From assembly GCA_037367355.1 (NCBI GenBank), contig CM074698.1, forward strand, positions 3,782,001 through 3,846,000: a DNA stretch of 64,000 bases, in the 5' to 3' direction. Position 1 is the stretch's first letter. Each line of letters opens with the position of its first letter. Of this stretch, positions 51,803 to 63,546 are shown one piece after another. The position numbers and the translations under genes were made by a program. This DNA comes from Neoscytalidium dimidiatum. Taxonomy: Eukaryota; Ascomycota; Dothideomycetes; Botryosphaeriales; Botryosphaeriaceae. Below the pieces are notes generated by a model. The model was not told where the DNA came from. It made no database searches and saw only the letters and a list, made by a program, of their open reading frames with translations.

Positions 51803-54173
51803 TTGTTCGTTCGTTGAGAACGACGCCCGGGCCTTGCTGCGCGGAGGGGTGGAGGTGATTGAGTGAGGTGGTTCGTAGGGAGGAGGAGACTGTAGTGAGT
51901 GTTAATCGATGGAGTCTTTATAGTGACGGGGGCTCGGGCTTCTTGGTGATGCTGATTGCGGCTTCGAGCGGTCGTGCGCTAGGCAGCGCTCGTATCTGTG
52001 AACACTAGTCGTCCGCCTATACATTTAGACTCTAGACTCCGAAAAGTTTTCCAGCGTGGGGCAAAAGAACGCTGCTGGAGCCTGATCGCAGACTCATGTA
52101 GGGAGAAGCCCTGCGATAGCGGGCTAAATCTCCGAGGCACTCTATTCGACCGTTCTCGAATACGGGGACAGTCTTGAACAGGGGCATTATCATTTGGTAG
52201 GTATAGTGAAGGAAGTTAATTATGCACTCGAGGGATTCCGGAAGGTGGTGGCGCAGAAGCTCCAGGCCGGTATTCTGTTAGGACGGATTGCCGACTAGAG
52301 CTGCTGGGCTCTTGTAGGGAAGGTGGTAGTTGTTCACCGACTTGGATGGATGCACTTGGACCCAGCCAGTGCAACCCCGGCATATAATATTCTTGTCCAC
52401 CATAAAGCCCATCAGTGTTCACGAAGATCTCCTTGGGCAATAAATCAATTCCTTCCTCGGTCCCACTACACCTCGGTGTTCTATTATTCCTCGGATCTAT
52501 TATATCCTCGGTCATGATTCGGTCCAATATGTTTTAAAAAAAAAACTCATTCAACGGCTTTGAGAGAGGCAGGCAGAATTGAACCCATTATTCCTGTCTC
52601 TCAAGCTCGACATGTTCCATTTCTACTGCGAGATGCTCCTGAGAGTACGGTCGGAGGTCTGATGGGAGCGCTGGGTCCGGCCATTGCTTACTCGTGCGCA
52701 TTTCCAAGACAAATATGTGATGAGGCTGAGAACAGAAGCCATCTGCCAGTTGCCGCAGTTAAGCACTAAATTACTCATTGTCACTGCTGATGGTGCGTGG
52801 TATATCTTGTTGCTGTACTGGTTACGTGTCAGAATATAAGGCAAGTTAGCACGCACTGATAACAGAGCGGTGTCGTACATTTCCAAATAAAGCGGCAGCT
52901 TCGCCTGGCGTTGTGCATGTGAGTTCTCCGCCCTGACTTTAAATCTTATACACAGGTGCATCGTCTCACTAGCCTAGCCAACACGTTGCGCGAGGCCTCT
53001 CCAACACCTTTCAGGTTTGGCTGCGTTGTTCTCGACAAGCTGGGGCTCAACCCATGGCAGTGGTTCCTCCGTTTGCTTGTCCTAGCTTGTTGCTCTGGTA
53101 GTCGGGGAAGCAGTTGGGCAATTCGAAGGCTGAGCAATTATATTTAACGCGTCTAGATATGCCGCCGTGCATGAACACAGCCATGATAGGCAGCAGAGAT
53201 TTTATCTTTGAGGCGGACCAGAGACAGCTTCGATATAGCGCCTATGGGGGATGAGCATCTGGTACAAAAAGGGATCAGGCGTAAGCGTCATGGGCTTTAC
53301 TACCACTATCCTAAATGCCACAATCGGGTGATTTAGCGTTTAGCAGCCGTAATGAATCAGAGAAGGTTCGTAAGGAAGGGTAAAAATCAATAATTATAGT
53401 TGATTGCGAGGGTTCTACCTACCTGGAAACAAGTAGCAACGACATATGCATTAAGAGTAGGCTGTGACCAGTTACTACCGCGGGCTTAAGGTAGTCAGGA
53501 GCAGTACTTAGGCCATGGCGGTTCGGTTGCGGTGTTGCTACTAGGTCATCAGAGTGGCCACTCTTGGTGTAGCTTGGAATTATTTCGCAGGTGTGGTACG
53601 ACTCTTCCTCCAGGTATCCTCCTCCCTCTGCTTCCCCAGGCTGTGCCGTAGAATCAAATCATTTTACTAAACAACAAGCTAAGCTGAAAGAAACTAGGAT
53701 ACTAGCCTTCAACCTAACTTAAAATTATAAAAGGATTGATAAACGTATAAAGGATTAGAGGGGAACTTGGCATACTTGCAAATGGAATAGCCACATTTTC
53801 TCCCGGCTTACGGCGGACGAAAATGGTCGGAAGACCACTTCGGCCGAGGGAACGCACCAACTACGGGAGGCTGGATTCATAAGCGCTTGGGAAAAGATGT
53901 ACAGAGAAACATACCGTTTAAATCCGGGCCGTCAACCCGTACAGTTTAAAGTCACCCACTCCGAAATTTCAGCTGTCCCAAATCCTAAACAAGTCATTGT
54001 TCCTTTCGGGGCACTCAAAAATTACTTATCTTCTCGGAGACTAATTCTTTCTAAAACTAGGCAAATAAATCTTCGTCAGTGAACCCTTTTTTTCCCCTCA
54101 AAATTAAAAAAGAAAAAGGGAAAAAAAGCCGACACCGAGCAAGAAAAGCACGACATCTCTCGATCTGCCAACG
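51803..54173. other. AT-richer divergent spacer before the MDR gene
   Basis: Contains the promoter of the DUF4246 gene, with a TATAAAG box on the minus strand at 51922-51916, and that of the MDR gene. An open frame of about 99 codons (52515-52216, -) begins MTEDIIDPRNN and has ordinary amino-acid composition, but no family was recognised. From about 53100 to 53900 the sequence is clearly AT-rich and without open frames. Confidence 0.4.
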
Positions 54174-55435
54174 ATGTCCTACCCGCGCACCTGCCGTTCC
54201 TTCCGGCGCTCCGTCTCCGCGTACCCGCTCTCCATCGTCCCCGCCACGGAAACGCTCCCCGAGACGCTCGGACCCCGCGATGTCCTCATCCGCGTGCGCG
54301 CCGTCGCCCTCAACTACCGCGACGTCGCCATGCTGCACGAGGGCCTCTACCCGGCGCCCGCCGAGACCGGCGGCATACCGGCGTCGGACTGCGCGGCCGA
54401 GGTCGTGGCCGTCGGCGACGCGGTGCGGCGCTTCGGCGTCGGCGACCGCGTCGCGCCGACGTTCAACACGTCGCATCTGGACGGCGATGAGAGGGACGTC
54501 GAGATGGTGGCGCTGGGCGGCGATGGGCCCGGGGTTTTGGCCGAGTTCGCGGTGTTCGAGGAGAAGCTGTTGGTGAAGTTGCCGGCTCATTTGTCGTGGG
54601 AGGAGGTGAGGTCCCCGTTCTGACCATCGGCGTGGCATAGGTTGTGGGGAGGAAGTGAGCTGATGAGAATGGTAACAAGGCGTCGACGATTGCATGTGCG
54701 GGGGTGACGGCTTGGACGGCGCTGGATTCGCTGAAAGGATTGCCGAAGGATGCGAGCGCACTGTTGCAGGGTGAGAGAATGGCGCCCATGCCGTTCTGGT
54801 GGATCCTTCACTGATGACTGGAATAAGGTACCGGTGGCGTCAGCATGTTCGCGCTCCTGATTGCCCTTGCGGCTGGCATAAAACCCATCATCACATCTTC
54901 TTCCGACGCCAAGCTTGAAAAGGTCAAAAGGCTCGGCACAGAGGTCGAAGGAATTAATTACAAAAAGAATGCCGATATTGCGGCGGAAGCAGTGCGTCTT
55001 TCTGGCGGCAGAGGGGTGGATTACGTTGTCAACAACATTGGACTAGCTTCCATTCCCTCCGACCTCCAGGCCTTGCGCAAAAAGCGCGGCACCATTTCTT
55101 TAATCGGGTTTCTCGAAGGCTTTAAAGCCGACTGGGATCCTAGTATTTTGCTAACTGTTCTACTAAAGGGGGCCAAGATTCAGTGAGTTATGAGACTTCC
55201 TCGCGCTCTCCTTTCTGCTTAGTAACAAACTTGAACCTGTGCTAAGTTTTAAATCATTAGGGGTATCCAAGTAGGCTCGAGGAAGGATTTTGAAGACCTG
55301 AACAAGTTTCTTGAAGAGAAGAACGTCCGGCTTGATCCGATCATTGACCGAGTTTTCACATTTGAGGACTCCCCTGCGGCGTTCGAGTATCTATACTCCG
55401 GAAGTCACGTCGGGAAGGTTGTGATTAGACTCTGA
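54174..55435 (+). CDS. Medium-chain dehydrogenase/reductase (zinc-independent, quinone-oxidoreductase-like)
   Basis: NAD(P)H-dependent oxidoreductase of the MDR superfamily. Four exons: 54174-54605, 54680-54770, 54828-55182 and 55261-55435, giving 350 aa. All splices keep frame, and the third exon begins in the middle of the cofactor motif. N-terminal GroES-like part: DVLIRVRAVALNYRDVAMLH, then ASDCAAEVVAVGD and FGVGDRVAPTF. The Rossmann glycine motif GTGGVS is at 175-180, after AGVTAWTAL, which is the normal MDR junction. The C-terminus has FTFEDSPAAFEYLYSGSHVGKVVI, usual for the family. The catalytic zinc ligands (Cys in the second segment, His-Glu in GHE) are replaced: the second segment reads ALNYRD and the GHE position reads SDCAAE. 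So it is probably not a zinc alcohol dehydrogenase. Substrate unknown. It is intact, unlike the MDR remnant at 30 kb. Confidence 0.88.
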
Positions 55436-58400
55436 GTGAATGGGATGCGTGTAGCATTATTTTTGCGTTTCTATTGAATACGATGTTTTTCAGGCACTAC
55501 GCTGCTTTGCTTTCGAACTGACTTGGTTTTGAATTCTCGAACAAATGAGCGCTCGAAATCACTTGCCTGCTTGATGTACCACTCCTCCGATACTTGATCT
55601 GGTGTCATATTGGTCCTTGTCATCTCGTTCTCTTTACCAACAGGCCTCTGGAAGGATTGCCCTCCCAAACGACACCTCTCATTGTACCGTTGAGCGCCAT
55701 GTTTATGTAATAAAATGGACAGATAATCGGAAGAAACCCCTCGTCTCGGATAATCTAAGGCTACATGCAGGCGGTGGCAAGGCCTTCTTATACACTCAGA
55801 GCATGTCTCAAACACCGCTCTTTTCCACCGCCATCCGAGTCCCCAGTGTTTTGTCCAAAATACTAGACAAGAGGCTATATCTTCGAGCATAAGTTACTTC
55901 CATGGCAGATTAAATCGTCCTGGCGCCTCTGCTGGCATGACTAGCTATGTGGTATGCCCACCTTGTTTGGACAGCTGGCTATGTCAGGATTTGAACAGCA
56001 ATTTGCAGCCAGAATGCCGTGGGCGGGATACCGGAAATGATTGCAAAAAGGAAAATTTCATACAGTGTATTATTACCTATTCTCAGTATCTCATTTTCTT
56101 GAGTAGAGACTCACTATTCCGTAGGAACGAATAAGCATATCCAATCCATCAGAGATGTCTCCACAACTAGGGACCTCACTTCTTGCTATACCGAAGACTG
56201 TGCCCTCCGAGCTTATCCTGTTTCTGTCATACATAGCCCAGGTTCTTTTAGAATTTCTGAGATCCCTCGCATAAAGCCGCTATATGACACTTTCCACAGA
56301 TCATGCAAGACACTCTCAAGTGTAGTCTGATGCTCGCTTCACAGAAGTGCAACGCCAAAGACCATCATGGGCCAACACAATGGTTCCGTGAGATGATACG
56401 ACATTTCCTTTCGTGCCTCAGAGCTTTGATCGTAAACGGAAGAGGGTCTGGAGAGGAGCTGGTGGACCTGAGTTCGTGTATAAAGATTCTATGGGGAGGT
56501 GTCAGGCCTCATGATCTCCTTGAGTAGGAACCCTAAGGCTAATACGCAAAGACGGGGAGTGCAATCCTCTAACAGGAAAGGATTAGCAATATCCTCGCAG
56601 GGCGAAGTGGAGAAAAGAGGTTGCGTCAAGGAGGGCCTTGACATCGTTGACTTTCTCGAGGTATTTCTGAGTATTCTCTATCTTTATTATGCTGAGATGT
56701 GCCTTTCGAGCTAGCAGAGAGGACTTCTTATACGAGCATGTATAATTCGGGTACGGGTTCCAGGAAGGATGAACTTGGGAATGGGGTCAGCATCTTGGTG
56801 TCCCGCATACAATTTCTGCAGATCGGCGTCGGGATCCTCCAAATCGTGGCAGTTGGATAGTTTTTGTACGTCCGGCTCAAAGATAGCCCTTGTAGCGACA
56901 TAATAGATAGTCATATCGGCTTGCTGCTAGAGAAAGGCCGTTCGACTCGTGGCTCCTCGACTGGCCTCGAGCCTCGGTACAAGATTCGAGCAGCACTTTT
57001 AAACATCTCAAGCTGCGGTTTCATTGGTGATGCTTTGTGCCCTAATTTCTTCTGGCCCTGATCCTACTAACATTAATAGCTTAGCTTTTCGGTATGATGA
57101 TCTCTGACTGAAAGCTCATGGCATTAATTTTGTTACCTGAGTACAAAGAACTTACAGACATCGACCGTGTCCAACAATATTCTAGTTTTCACGGCCTTTG
57201 CTGGAGGCCAAGTAATTCCATGATCTTTAAGAATAGGTCTGGATTAAGATCCGGGTCCAGTGATCCGGCTTCCATGTCCCGAGAGAACATAACTCTGGGA
57301 AACAGTACTGTGGCTTGTAAGAGATCTTGTCGAATTTCTCTAACGTGCACTTGTCAGACTCCCCAATAAAATGCCACTCCGTGTCTGACCCGTGAGATGG
57401 ACGTTAGCCTTTTTCTTTTCTTCAAGAAAGAGAGAGAGAGAGAGATGGTGTATGTCACAGCTAATAATATAAACATACCTGGAGGTTCCAGATCCTCCCA
57501 CTTGAAAATGAGCCATTCTAACGACTTTGCCACTTTAGTTCTGCTTTGCGTAACGCCCATCTACACAATTGCCTTGAGCGACATATACATGACTAGGTGT
57601 TGGAAGCGATGTGCCTACCCCTTCGATTGGCGGCTTATATATACTTTCGTCGATATGTCTGTCGTTCTGGACATGGCTATAGATGGACTCAGCGCTAGTA
57701 TTCTGTCGTAATTATGGACAACAGCGTACTAGAAGCTGGGATTGTGCGTTTTGTAGGCGACGCGAAAGCCGCCATCGCCAAATTTAACCCAGAAACCGCG
57801 GACCCCATCAAACTGCCAAAACTCAGCTGCTATATGATAAGCGATGGTATTTCGGGCCAGCTGACCATGATGTAGTCATTATAAGGCGTAAATGGGTCGG
57901 GAGTAATGATCATATAGGAGCTCATCGGAGGCTACACAAGGCTACGAACACGAGAAGCTCAAAAGATGATTTCGGAGGACCGATATTCTTAAGCATAAAC
58001 AGGAGAGGGTGAATATCGTAGCACGGAGAGCTCAGACTGCAAGACACTGCCTTTTTATAATTCGACCACAGCTTGAAAATCTGCGAAATTAATTAACTCA
58101 CTCTGGTCTCGCTCGGCCCTTATCGGCCGATCTTGCGCATTGTGGACGCCACCGGTTGCCTTTTGATTTGCAGAACTCGAAAAGCGTTGCCAGCTATTGT
58201 TTTATTTCGGAAACTAGCGTCTCTGCAAACATGTGAAGATTCTTGCCAGCGAATAAGGGCATTCAGTACCGGCATGCCGGGATTCTAGATTAATGCAAGC
58301 AGAAAGAAAGAGAAATTGCTTAGCATCTTTGCACTTCCGCGTATATTTGAGTGGATCAAGTGGTCCAATGATTAAGTCTTATCAAGCAATGTGCGTATAA

Positions 58401-59230
58401 CCAATTGGTGTGTAAGCAGCCTCATCTCCAACCCCGACAAAAGATTGGGCGCCATCAAAACTCCAGTAGTATCGCATCCTGGAGAACAAAACTTGGTCTA
58501 CAGAGATACTTGCATTGGTAAGATGCCTAGACAAGGGCAAATCCTAGATATCATGACATTGCTATTAGTTACAGAGACACGTCGCAAGGCTGGAATGCCT
58601 GTGTTCCAGCAGAGCGAAGCTCGCGGACGATTACAGCATCACAGCTATTTGATTTGCTATGGCGTTCTGGATACAAGCATGAGCCTGCCGGTGGTACGCC
58701 CCTAGTCATACGACCGGTCGGTTTGGACTTGCATCTCACCTGTCAGCGACCGGAAACTCTAAGCTGTTAGGGACTTAGCTGCTCGGCGTTTTGAGAGAAA
58801 TAGATACCGTAACTTATTGCTGTCATTACTTCGTCTCCTATATATCTTATATGGGAGAGAGATACAAATCCAGCGGTGGATTTGAGCAAGCTCCTCTAGA
58901 TACGGGTTGAAAGTAAAGATGACACCTACATTATTAGCAAGATTTCTATCGTAACGTTTGTAGGAAAAGGGTAATGTCTTCGAAAAGTAAATATTTCCAT
59001 TTCAGGTATACCTACCCAGCGACCGAATAAAAGCTATTCCAAACTTTTCATTCATGTTCAAGAGAGAAAAAAAAGAAAAACGCCACCCGAATGCCATCCC
59101 ACGCTATGCATACTCTCATCAGGTAAAATTGAAAGAGTTTGAAAAAAAAAGGAAATGAAAAAGGGCAAGAGGAGAAGGTCACTGCCAAACCTCTCCAAAA
59201 AGGACAGCAAGCCACCTCCACCCCCTACTC
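55436..59230. other. 3.8 kb gene-poor, AT-richer stretch
   Basis: Between two convergent genes. Open frames are below 140 codons and have no recognised domain. A GA run lies at about 57429-57444. Frequent TA steps and lack of open frames are compatible with old, mutated sequence such as RIP-affected repeats, but I could not identify any element. The rightmost 200 bp should be the 3' flank of RPC2. Confidence 0.4.
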
Positions 59231-62200
59231 TCAATCCTCCACCGGAAACTCATCGCCTAGCCTCAAGCTCGCCTTGACATTCATACTCAACAGCTCCTGA
59301 ATCAGCAGCTTGGCCGCATACGGAATAGTCATCCTCACGACCCCCTTACTGCTCCTGCAGCTCTGACACCAGCCCTGGTACCCCATCATGCCGCACCGCT
59401 CGCAGACATCGCACTCGTGCGCATCTGAGCTCAGCATCAGGCGCTCGAGCAGCAGTTGACTGGCGCCGTACGCGATCAGGCAATCGCGCTCCATCTCGCC
59501 GAGACGGAGACCGCCGTCGCGGGAACGACCTTCGGTCGGCTGGCGCGTGAGGATGGCGCGCGGGCCGCGAGCGCGCGAGTGCATCTTGTCCTGGACCATG
59601 TGCTTGAGCTTCTGGTAGTAGATGGGGCCGAAGAAGACGTAGGCCGGGAGGCACTCGCCCGTGATGCCCGACGTCAGCATGTCCTTGCCCGAGTACGAGA
59701 AGCCGGCCTCGAGCAGGATCTGCGACATTTCCTCGGCCTTGGAGCCGCCGAAGCAGGTCCCGTACTGCAGCTCGCCGTTCATCACGCCCGCCTTGCCCGC
59801 GAGAAGCTCGAGCATTTTGCCGACCGTCATGCGGGAGGGGAAACCGTGCGGGTTCATGATGATGTCCGGGCAGATGCCTTGGTCATTGAATGGCATATCC
59901 ACCTGTTCCGCGATGATACCGACGACACCTTTCTGCCCATGGCGGGAGGAGAACTTGTCACCAAGCTCGGGTCTACGGGTCTGCCGGGTCTGGATCTTGA
60001 CGACAGGCGTATTTGACTCGTTCTCCGTAAGCAAGACCTTGTCAACATAGGCAGGGTCAGGCAGCTTGTAGCTCATGGGCGTGGGGCGGAACTCCGTAGG
60101 TTGCTTTCTCCTCTGCTGCTCTTCAAGACCCACAGGGTTTGTCTGCACAGGCACGAACTTATTAAGGTAGACGTCGTCCTTCTCGAGGAGCACGCCGACC
60201 TCGGCAATACCATCAGATTCGCCAATCTTCTTGTGTCTAGGATTGACAGGGGTTCCATCAGTGTTCCTTTCAGGACCCATGATCTTATCTTGAGAGCCGT
60301 TTGCGTATGACTTAAGTGTCGTGCTGGCCTTCTTGAATACCTGGCAGCGACCAAATCCTCTGTCACAGGATGCCTTATTGATGACTAGAGCATCCTCGAT
60401 ATCGTAACCAGAGTAAGACATGACAGCAACCGTGGCGTTCTGGCCGGCGGGAAGCTTGTCATACTTTATCAGTTCAATTGTCCGTGTCTTGACCATGGGT
60501 TGCTGTGGATACACCATGAGGTAGAGCAGAGTGTCGATACGAGTGAACTGATTGTAAGCAATAGCACCAATGGCTTGTTTACCCATGGCACATTGGTAGG
60601 TATTACGGGGAGACTGGTTGTGATGAGGATAGGGAATGAGGCCGGCAACAGCACCGAGAATCGTGAATGGCTCGATCTCAAGATGCGTGTGGTGTTCTTT
60701 AAGATCCTTCTCGTAGATGCAGATGTTCGAGTCATTCTCCTCGTTGACATCCAAATACTCCACAAGACCACGAGAGAGGAAGTCGTCAAACTCCATGGTG
60801 CCCTTCTGCAACGCCCTCAGGTAACGTGCAGACACTCTGGACTTTCCACGCTCAACTACAATGAGCGGTCTGCAGATGCGTCCTTCATCTGTAGCAATCT
60901 GGACAGCGCGGTGGTGGTGGTTGATGTGGATACTGACGAATTCAGAGATACGACCCATGCGACGGAACTTGCGGAAGCCGTTCAAGAACTGCCTAGGTTC
61001 ACGGGTCAATGCCAGTGGCGAACCGTTGACGAAGACAATGTAAGCACCCTCTGAATACAGCTCCGTTCCGCTGGCTGATTGAACATCTTCTGCTCCCAGG
61101 ATGAACACGATGCGCTTCACGGAATCCTCCGGCACCTCAGTGGTGATATGAGTCATAAGCGCCAAATTCTTGACCAAACCGCAAGCTTCACCTTCAGGAG
61201 TATCCGAAGTGCAAAGCATACCGAACTGCGAAGGCTGAAGTGCACGAGGACCAGACACCTTTCTGGTCTTCTCGAACTGAGACGTGATTCGAGTCATCAT
61301 ACCAAGGGCGGAGATATAGCTGAGACGGCTGAGGACATGTGTGATACCGGCTCTTTCCATGCGGAAACGTTTCAAACTCCAGTTACCCGTAGCGATTGCT
61401 CTCTCCATACCTGCGGTGATGCTCCAACCGTGCGTTTGGATGTGGTCGTACGCGTCGAATTCGGCGGCCCTGTTGGGCTTCTTGAGGATCTTGTCGATGG
61501 CGGCTTTGAACTGGTAGTTGAAGCTCTTGAAGCTGTCCTCGAACAACAGAGCCATCATCTGGCCAGCCAACTCCAATCTCTTGTTTCCAACATAATCCCT
61601 GTCATCCACCATCTTTGGGTCGTGAATCGCCATTAGAACCCTTCTCGTCATGTATGCGATGTATAGTGCCTTCGGGCGGAAGTTCATGCCAACGACGGGG
61701 ACGTGGCTCATCATCATGTTCGAGAGAGCATCGATAGCTTCCTGCTGCAGATTCCGAGCCTGCCTATTTCCGATGGGTTTCCTCAACTGCCGAGTGCGCT
61801 GACCAATGTACTCCAGAGCCTGGTGTTGTGTATTTATCCGCTCGTTCTTCTCGTTGTAGCAAGCCTCGAAATTGACCGCGAACTCATCCTGGTACGCGCT
61901 GTCGTCACCTGCCACAAGTAGCAGAATTTCGTGCTCGGACTGGATTCCCATGGCCTTGAATGCAATGACGACAGGGATGTCCTCGGTAAAGCAGTTGTGC
62001 TTCAGGTAGAGCAGACCCTTCTTCAACAAGACGTAGCCTTTCGACTTCCGGTCAACAGTGAAGGAAATGACGGAAGCCTGAATGATACCCTTCATGGACT
62101 CCACAATGACTCGGTTCTTACTCAGCTGCTCCTGGACCAGAATGACCTTCTCTTGACCCCTCGTAATGAAGTATCCACCGGGATCGATCGAGCACTCGCC

Positions 62201-63070
62201 CAGCTGGCCCATTTGCCTCTCCGACTTGCCCCAGAGGTGACACTTATTGCTGCGCAGCATGATCGGCATGCGCCCGATGTGAATACCCTTCCTCTTCACC
62301 TTCACATTCCCCTTCTTGTACTCGACATCCACCACGATGGGCGCCGCGTACGTCATATCCCTCAGGCGACACTCATTCGGAGTGATTGTGCTCTGAATGC
62401 CTCGCACATTCTCCTCCTCAACGCGGCACGGCTTGAGCACGCGGATGTCGGTGTAGCGCCAGAAGAACTTGTCGTCCACGTCGCTGTACACGTACTGGTT
62501 CGCGCGCAGGATCTCCTTCAGCTGCACGTCCACGAAGTAGTTGAACGAGTCGATGTGCTGCTTCACCAGGCCCTTCACCTTCAGGAACGCCGGCAGCAGG
62601 TTCCACTTGTCCTCGGCAGTGTTGATCGGGTCCGTCAGCGACTTGCCGTAGTAAAAGGGCTGCAGCACCGAGTCCATCCCGTCGTCCAGCCGTCGCTGCG
62701 GCTTCCGGCGCGGCTTCGCCGACTGGTGTGTCGGTTCTGCGGCGGCGTTCGAAGTGACGGCGGCGGCGCTTTCGCCATTGCGCTGCTCGGGGCCATGAGT
62801 GGTCGCGGGTTCACTCGCTGAAGGTGGCTGCGTATTTTGCGTCTCGGTCGCTGTCGTGGTCGTGGTGGTGGCGGCGGCGGCGGCGACGGCGGGTTCAGGC
62901 TCAGCGGGTTTCCTGCGCGGAACTGCGCGCGGCTTGCGGATAGCTTTTGCGGTGGGCTGCAGCGTCTTGTCAGAATACGATTTCGCGCGATTGAGAAAGG
63001 CGGAAGAGATTACCTGAGCAGCACCGTCCGCGCCGTCCTGAGCGCCGTCCTTCCTTGCTCTAGGCGGCAT
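59231..63070 (-). CDS. RPC2: RNA polymerase III second-largest subunit
   Basis: Catalytic-core subunit of nuclear RNA polymerase III (yeast Ret1/Rpc128), which makes tRNAs, 5S rRNA and U6. Single exon, 1279 aa. The assignment to Pol III rather than Pol II or I rests on stretches such as LLPAFLKVKGLVKQHIDSF, NYFVDVQLKEIL and SFEK-type replacements, plus KLKHMVQDKMHSRARGPRA near the C-terminus. Other core motifs are LRSNKCHLWGKSE, GYFITRGQEKVILVQEQLSK, MTRRVLMAIHDPKMVDDRD, TPEGEACGLVKNLALM, GYDIEDALVINKAS (the hybrid-binding region) and GDKFSSRHGQKGVVGI. The C-terminal zinc site is CDVCERCGMMGYQGWCQSC. An N-terminal extension of about 130 residues, rich in Ala, Thr and Pro, precedes the conserved start; the yeast protein begins close to the conserved part. 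The first ATG of the open frame was taken as start. It looks fully intact and is a useful phylogenetic marker. Confidence 0.95.
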   Translation of the reverse strand: MPPRARKDGAQDGADGAAQVISSAFLNRAKSYSDKTLQPTAKAIRKPRAVPRRKPAEPEPAVAAAAATTTTTTATETQNTQPPSASEPATTHGPEQRNGESAAAVTSNAAAEPTHQSAKPRRKPQRRLDDGMDSVLQPFYYGKSLTDPINTAEDKWNLLPAFLKVKGLVKQHIDSFNYFVDVQLKEILRANQYVYSDVDDKFFWRYTDIRVLKPCRVEEENVRGIQSTITPNECRLRDMTYAAPIVVDVEYKKGNVKVKRKGIHIGRMPIMLRSNKCHLWGKSERQMGQLGECSIDPGGYFITRGQEKVILVQEQLSKNRVIVESMKGIIQASVISFTVDRKSKGYVLLKKGLLYLKHNCFTEDIPVVIAFKAMGIQSEHEILLLVAGDDSAYQDEFAVNFEACYNEKNERINTQHQALEYIGQRTRQLRKPIGNRQARNLQQEAIDALSNMMMSHVPVVGMNFRPKALYIAYMTRRVLMAIHDPKMVDDRDYVGNKRLELAGQMMALLFEDSFKSFNYQFKAAIDKILKKPNRAAEFDAYDHIQTHGWSITAGMERAIATGNWSLKRFRMERAGITHVLSRLSYISALGMMTRITSQFEKTRKVSGPRALQPSQFGMLCTSDTPEGEACGLVKNLALMTHITTEVPEDSVKRIVFILGAEDVQSASGTELYSEGAYIVFVNGSPLALTREPRQFLNGFRKFRRMGRISEFVSIHINHHHRAVQIATDEGRICRPLIVVERGKSRVSARYLRALQKGTMEFDDFLSRGLVEYLDVNEENDSNICIYEKDLKEHHTHLEIEPFTILGAVAGLIPYPHHNQSPRNTYQCAMGKQAIGAIAYNQFTRIDTLLYLMVYPQQPMVKTRTIELIKYDKLPAGQNATVAVMSYSGYDIEDALVINKASCDRGFGRCQVFKKASTTLKSYANGSQDKIMGPERNTDGTPVNPRHKKIGESDGIAEVGVLLEKDDVYLNKFVPVQTNPVGLEEQQRRKQPTEFRPTPMSYKLPDPAYVDKVLLTENESNTPVVKIQTRQTRRPELGDKFSSRHGQKGVVGIIAEQVDMPFNDQGICPDIIMNPHGFPSRMTVGKMLELLAGKAGVMNGELQYGTCFGGSKAEEMSQILLEAGFSYSGKDMLTSGITGECLPAYVFFGPIYYQKLKHMVQDKMHSRARGPRAILTRQPTEGRSRDGGLRLGEMERDCLIAYGASQLLLERLMLSSDAHECDVCERCGMMGYQGWCQSCRSSKGVVRMTIPYAAKLLIQELLSMNVKASLRLGDEFPVED

Positions 63071-63546
63071 GGTTGACGAACGAAGGTGAGGTTGGTCAGC
63101 GACAGTTTTGCCCCGCGGGTTTGTGAGTTTTCTCGAGCACAGCTTCTGACTCGGAAGATCGCCGACGTACCGCGGTGGGCGCCGTGAAGCCCCTGCGTCC
63201 TAAGTCGTGGCCGTACAGTAACGCTTTGCACCGCCGCACTGAGTCAAAAAGCCGATGACCGTCTCTAAAGCCGATGAATTTATAGTTGCTTTCTAGGTGG
63301 GCGGCCACCAGACGTCACTTAGATAGGGTTTTTGCTCACTTCACCACCGAAGGCAACATCCACCAACCGGTCCCACATGCATAGCTTATGTGTTTGATCT
63401 CGCTGGACCTGGCTCGCAGGGCAGGTATGCCGAGCATGTGCTGAATTCACCAAATGCAATTCCATTACTACAGGCACTGATCGTAACTTCATCATTTTTC
63501 TTGAAACGTCACCACACTCTCACCGGTGTGCCCAAACACAAGACAC
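63071..63546. other. Spacer between RPC2 and the aldo-keto reductase
   Basis: About 480 bp holding the RPC2 promoter and the 3' flank of the aldo-keto reductase gene. No coding signal is seen. Confidence 0.5.

Noticed and set aside
57714..57875. 53-codon open frame starting MDNSVLEAGIVRFVGD
   Set aside because: Composition is ordinary, but it is too short, isolated in a gene-poor stretch and matches no family I know.
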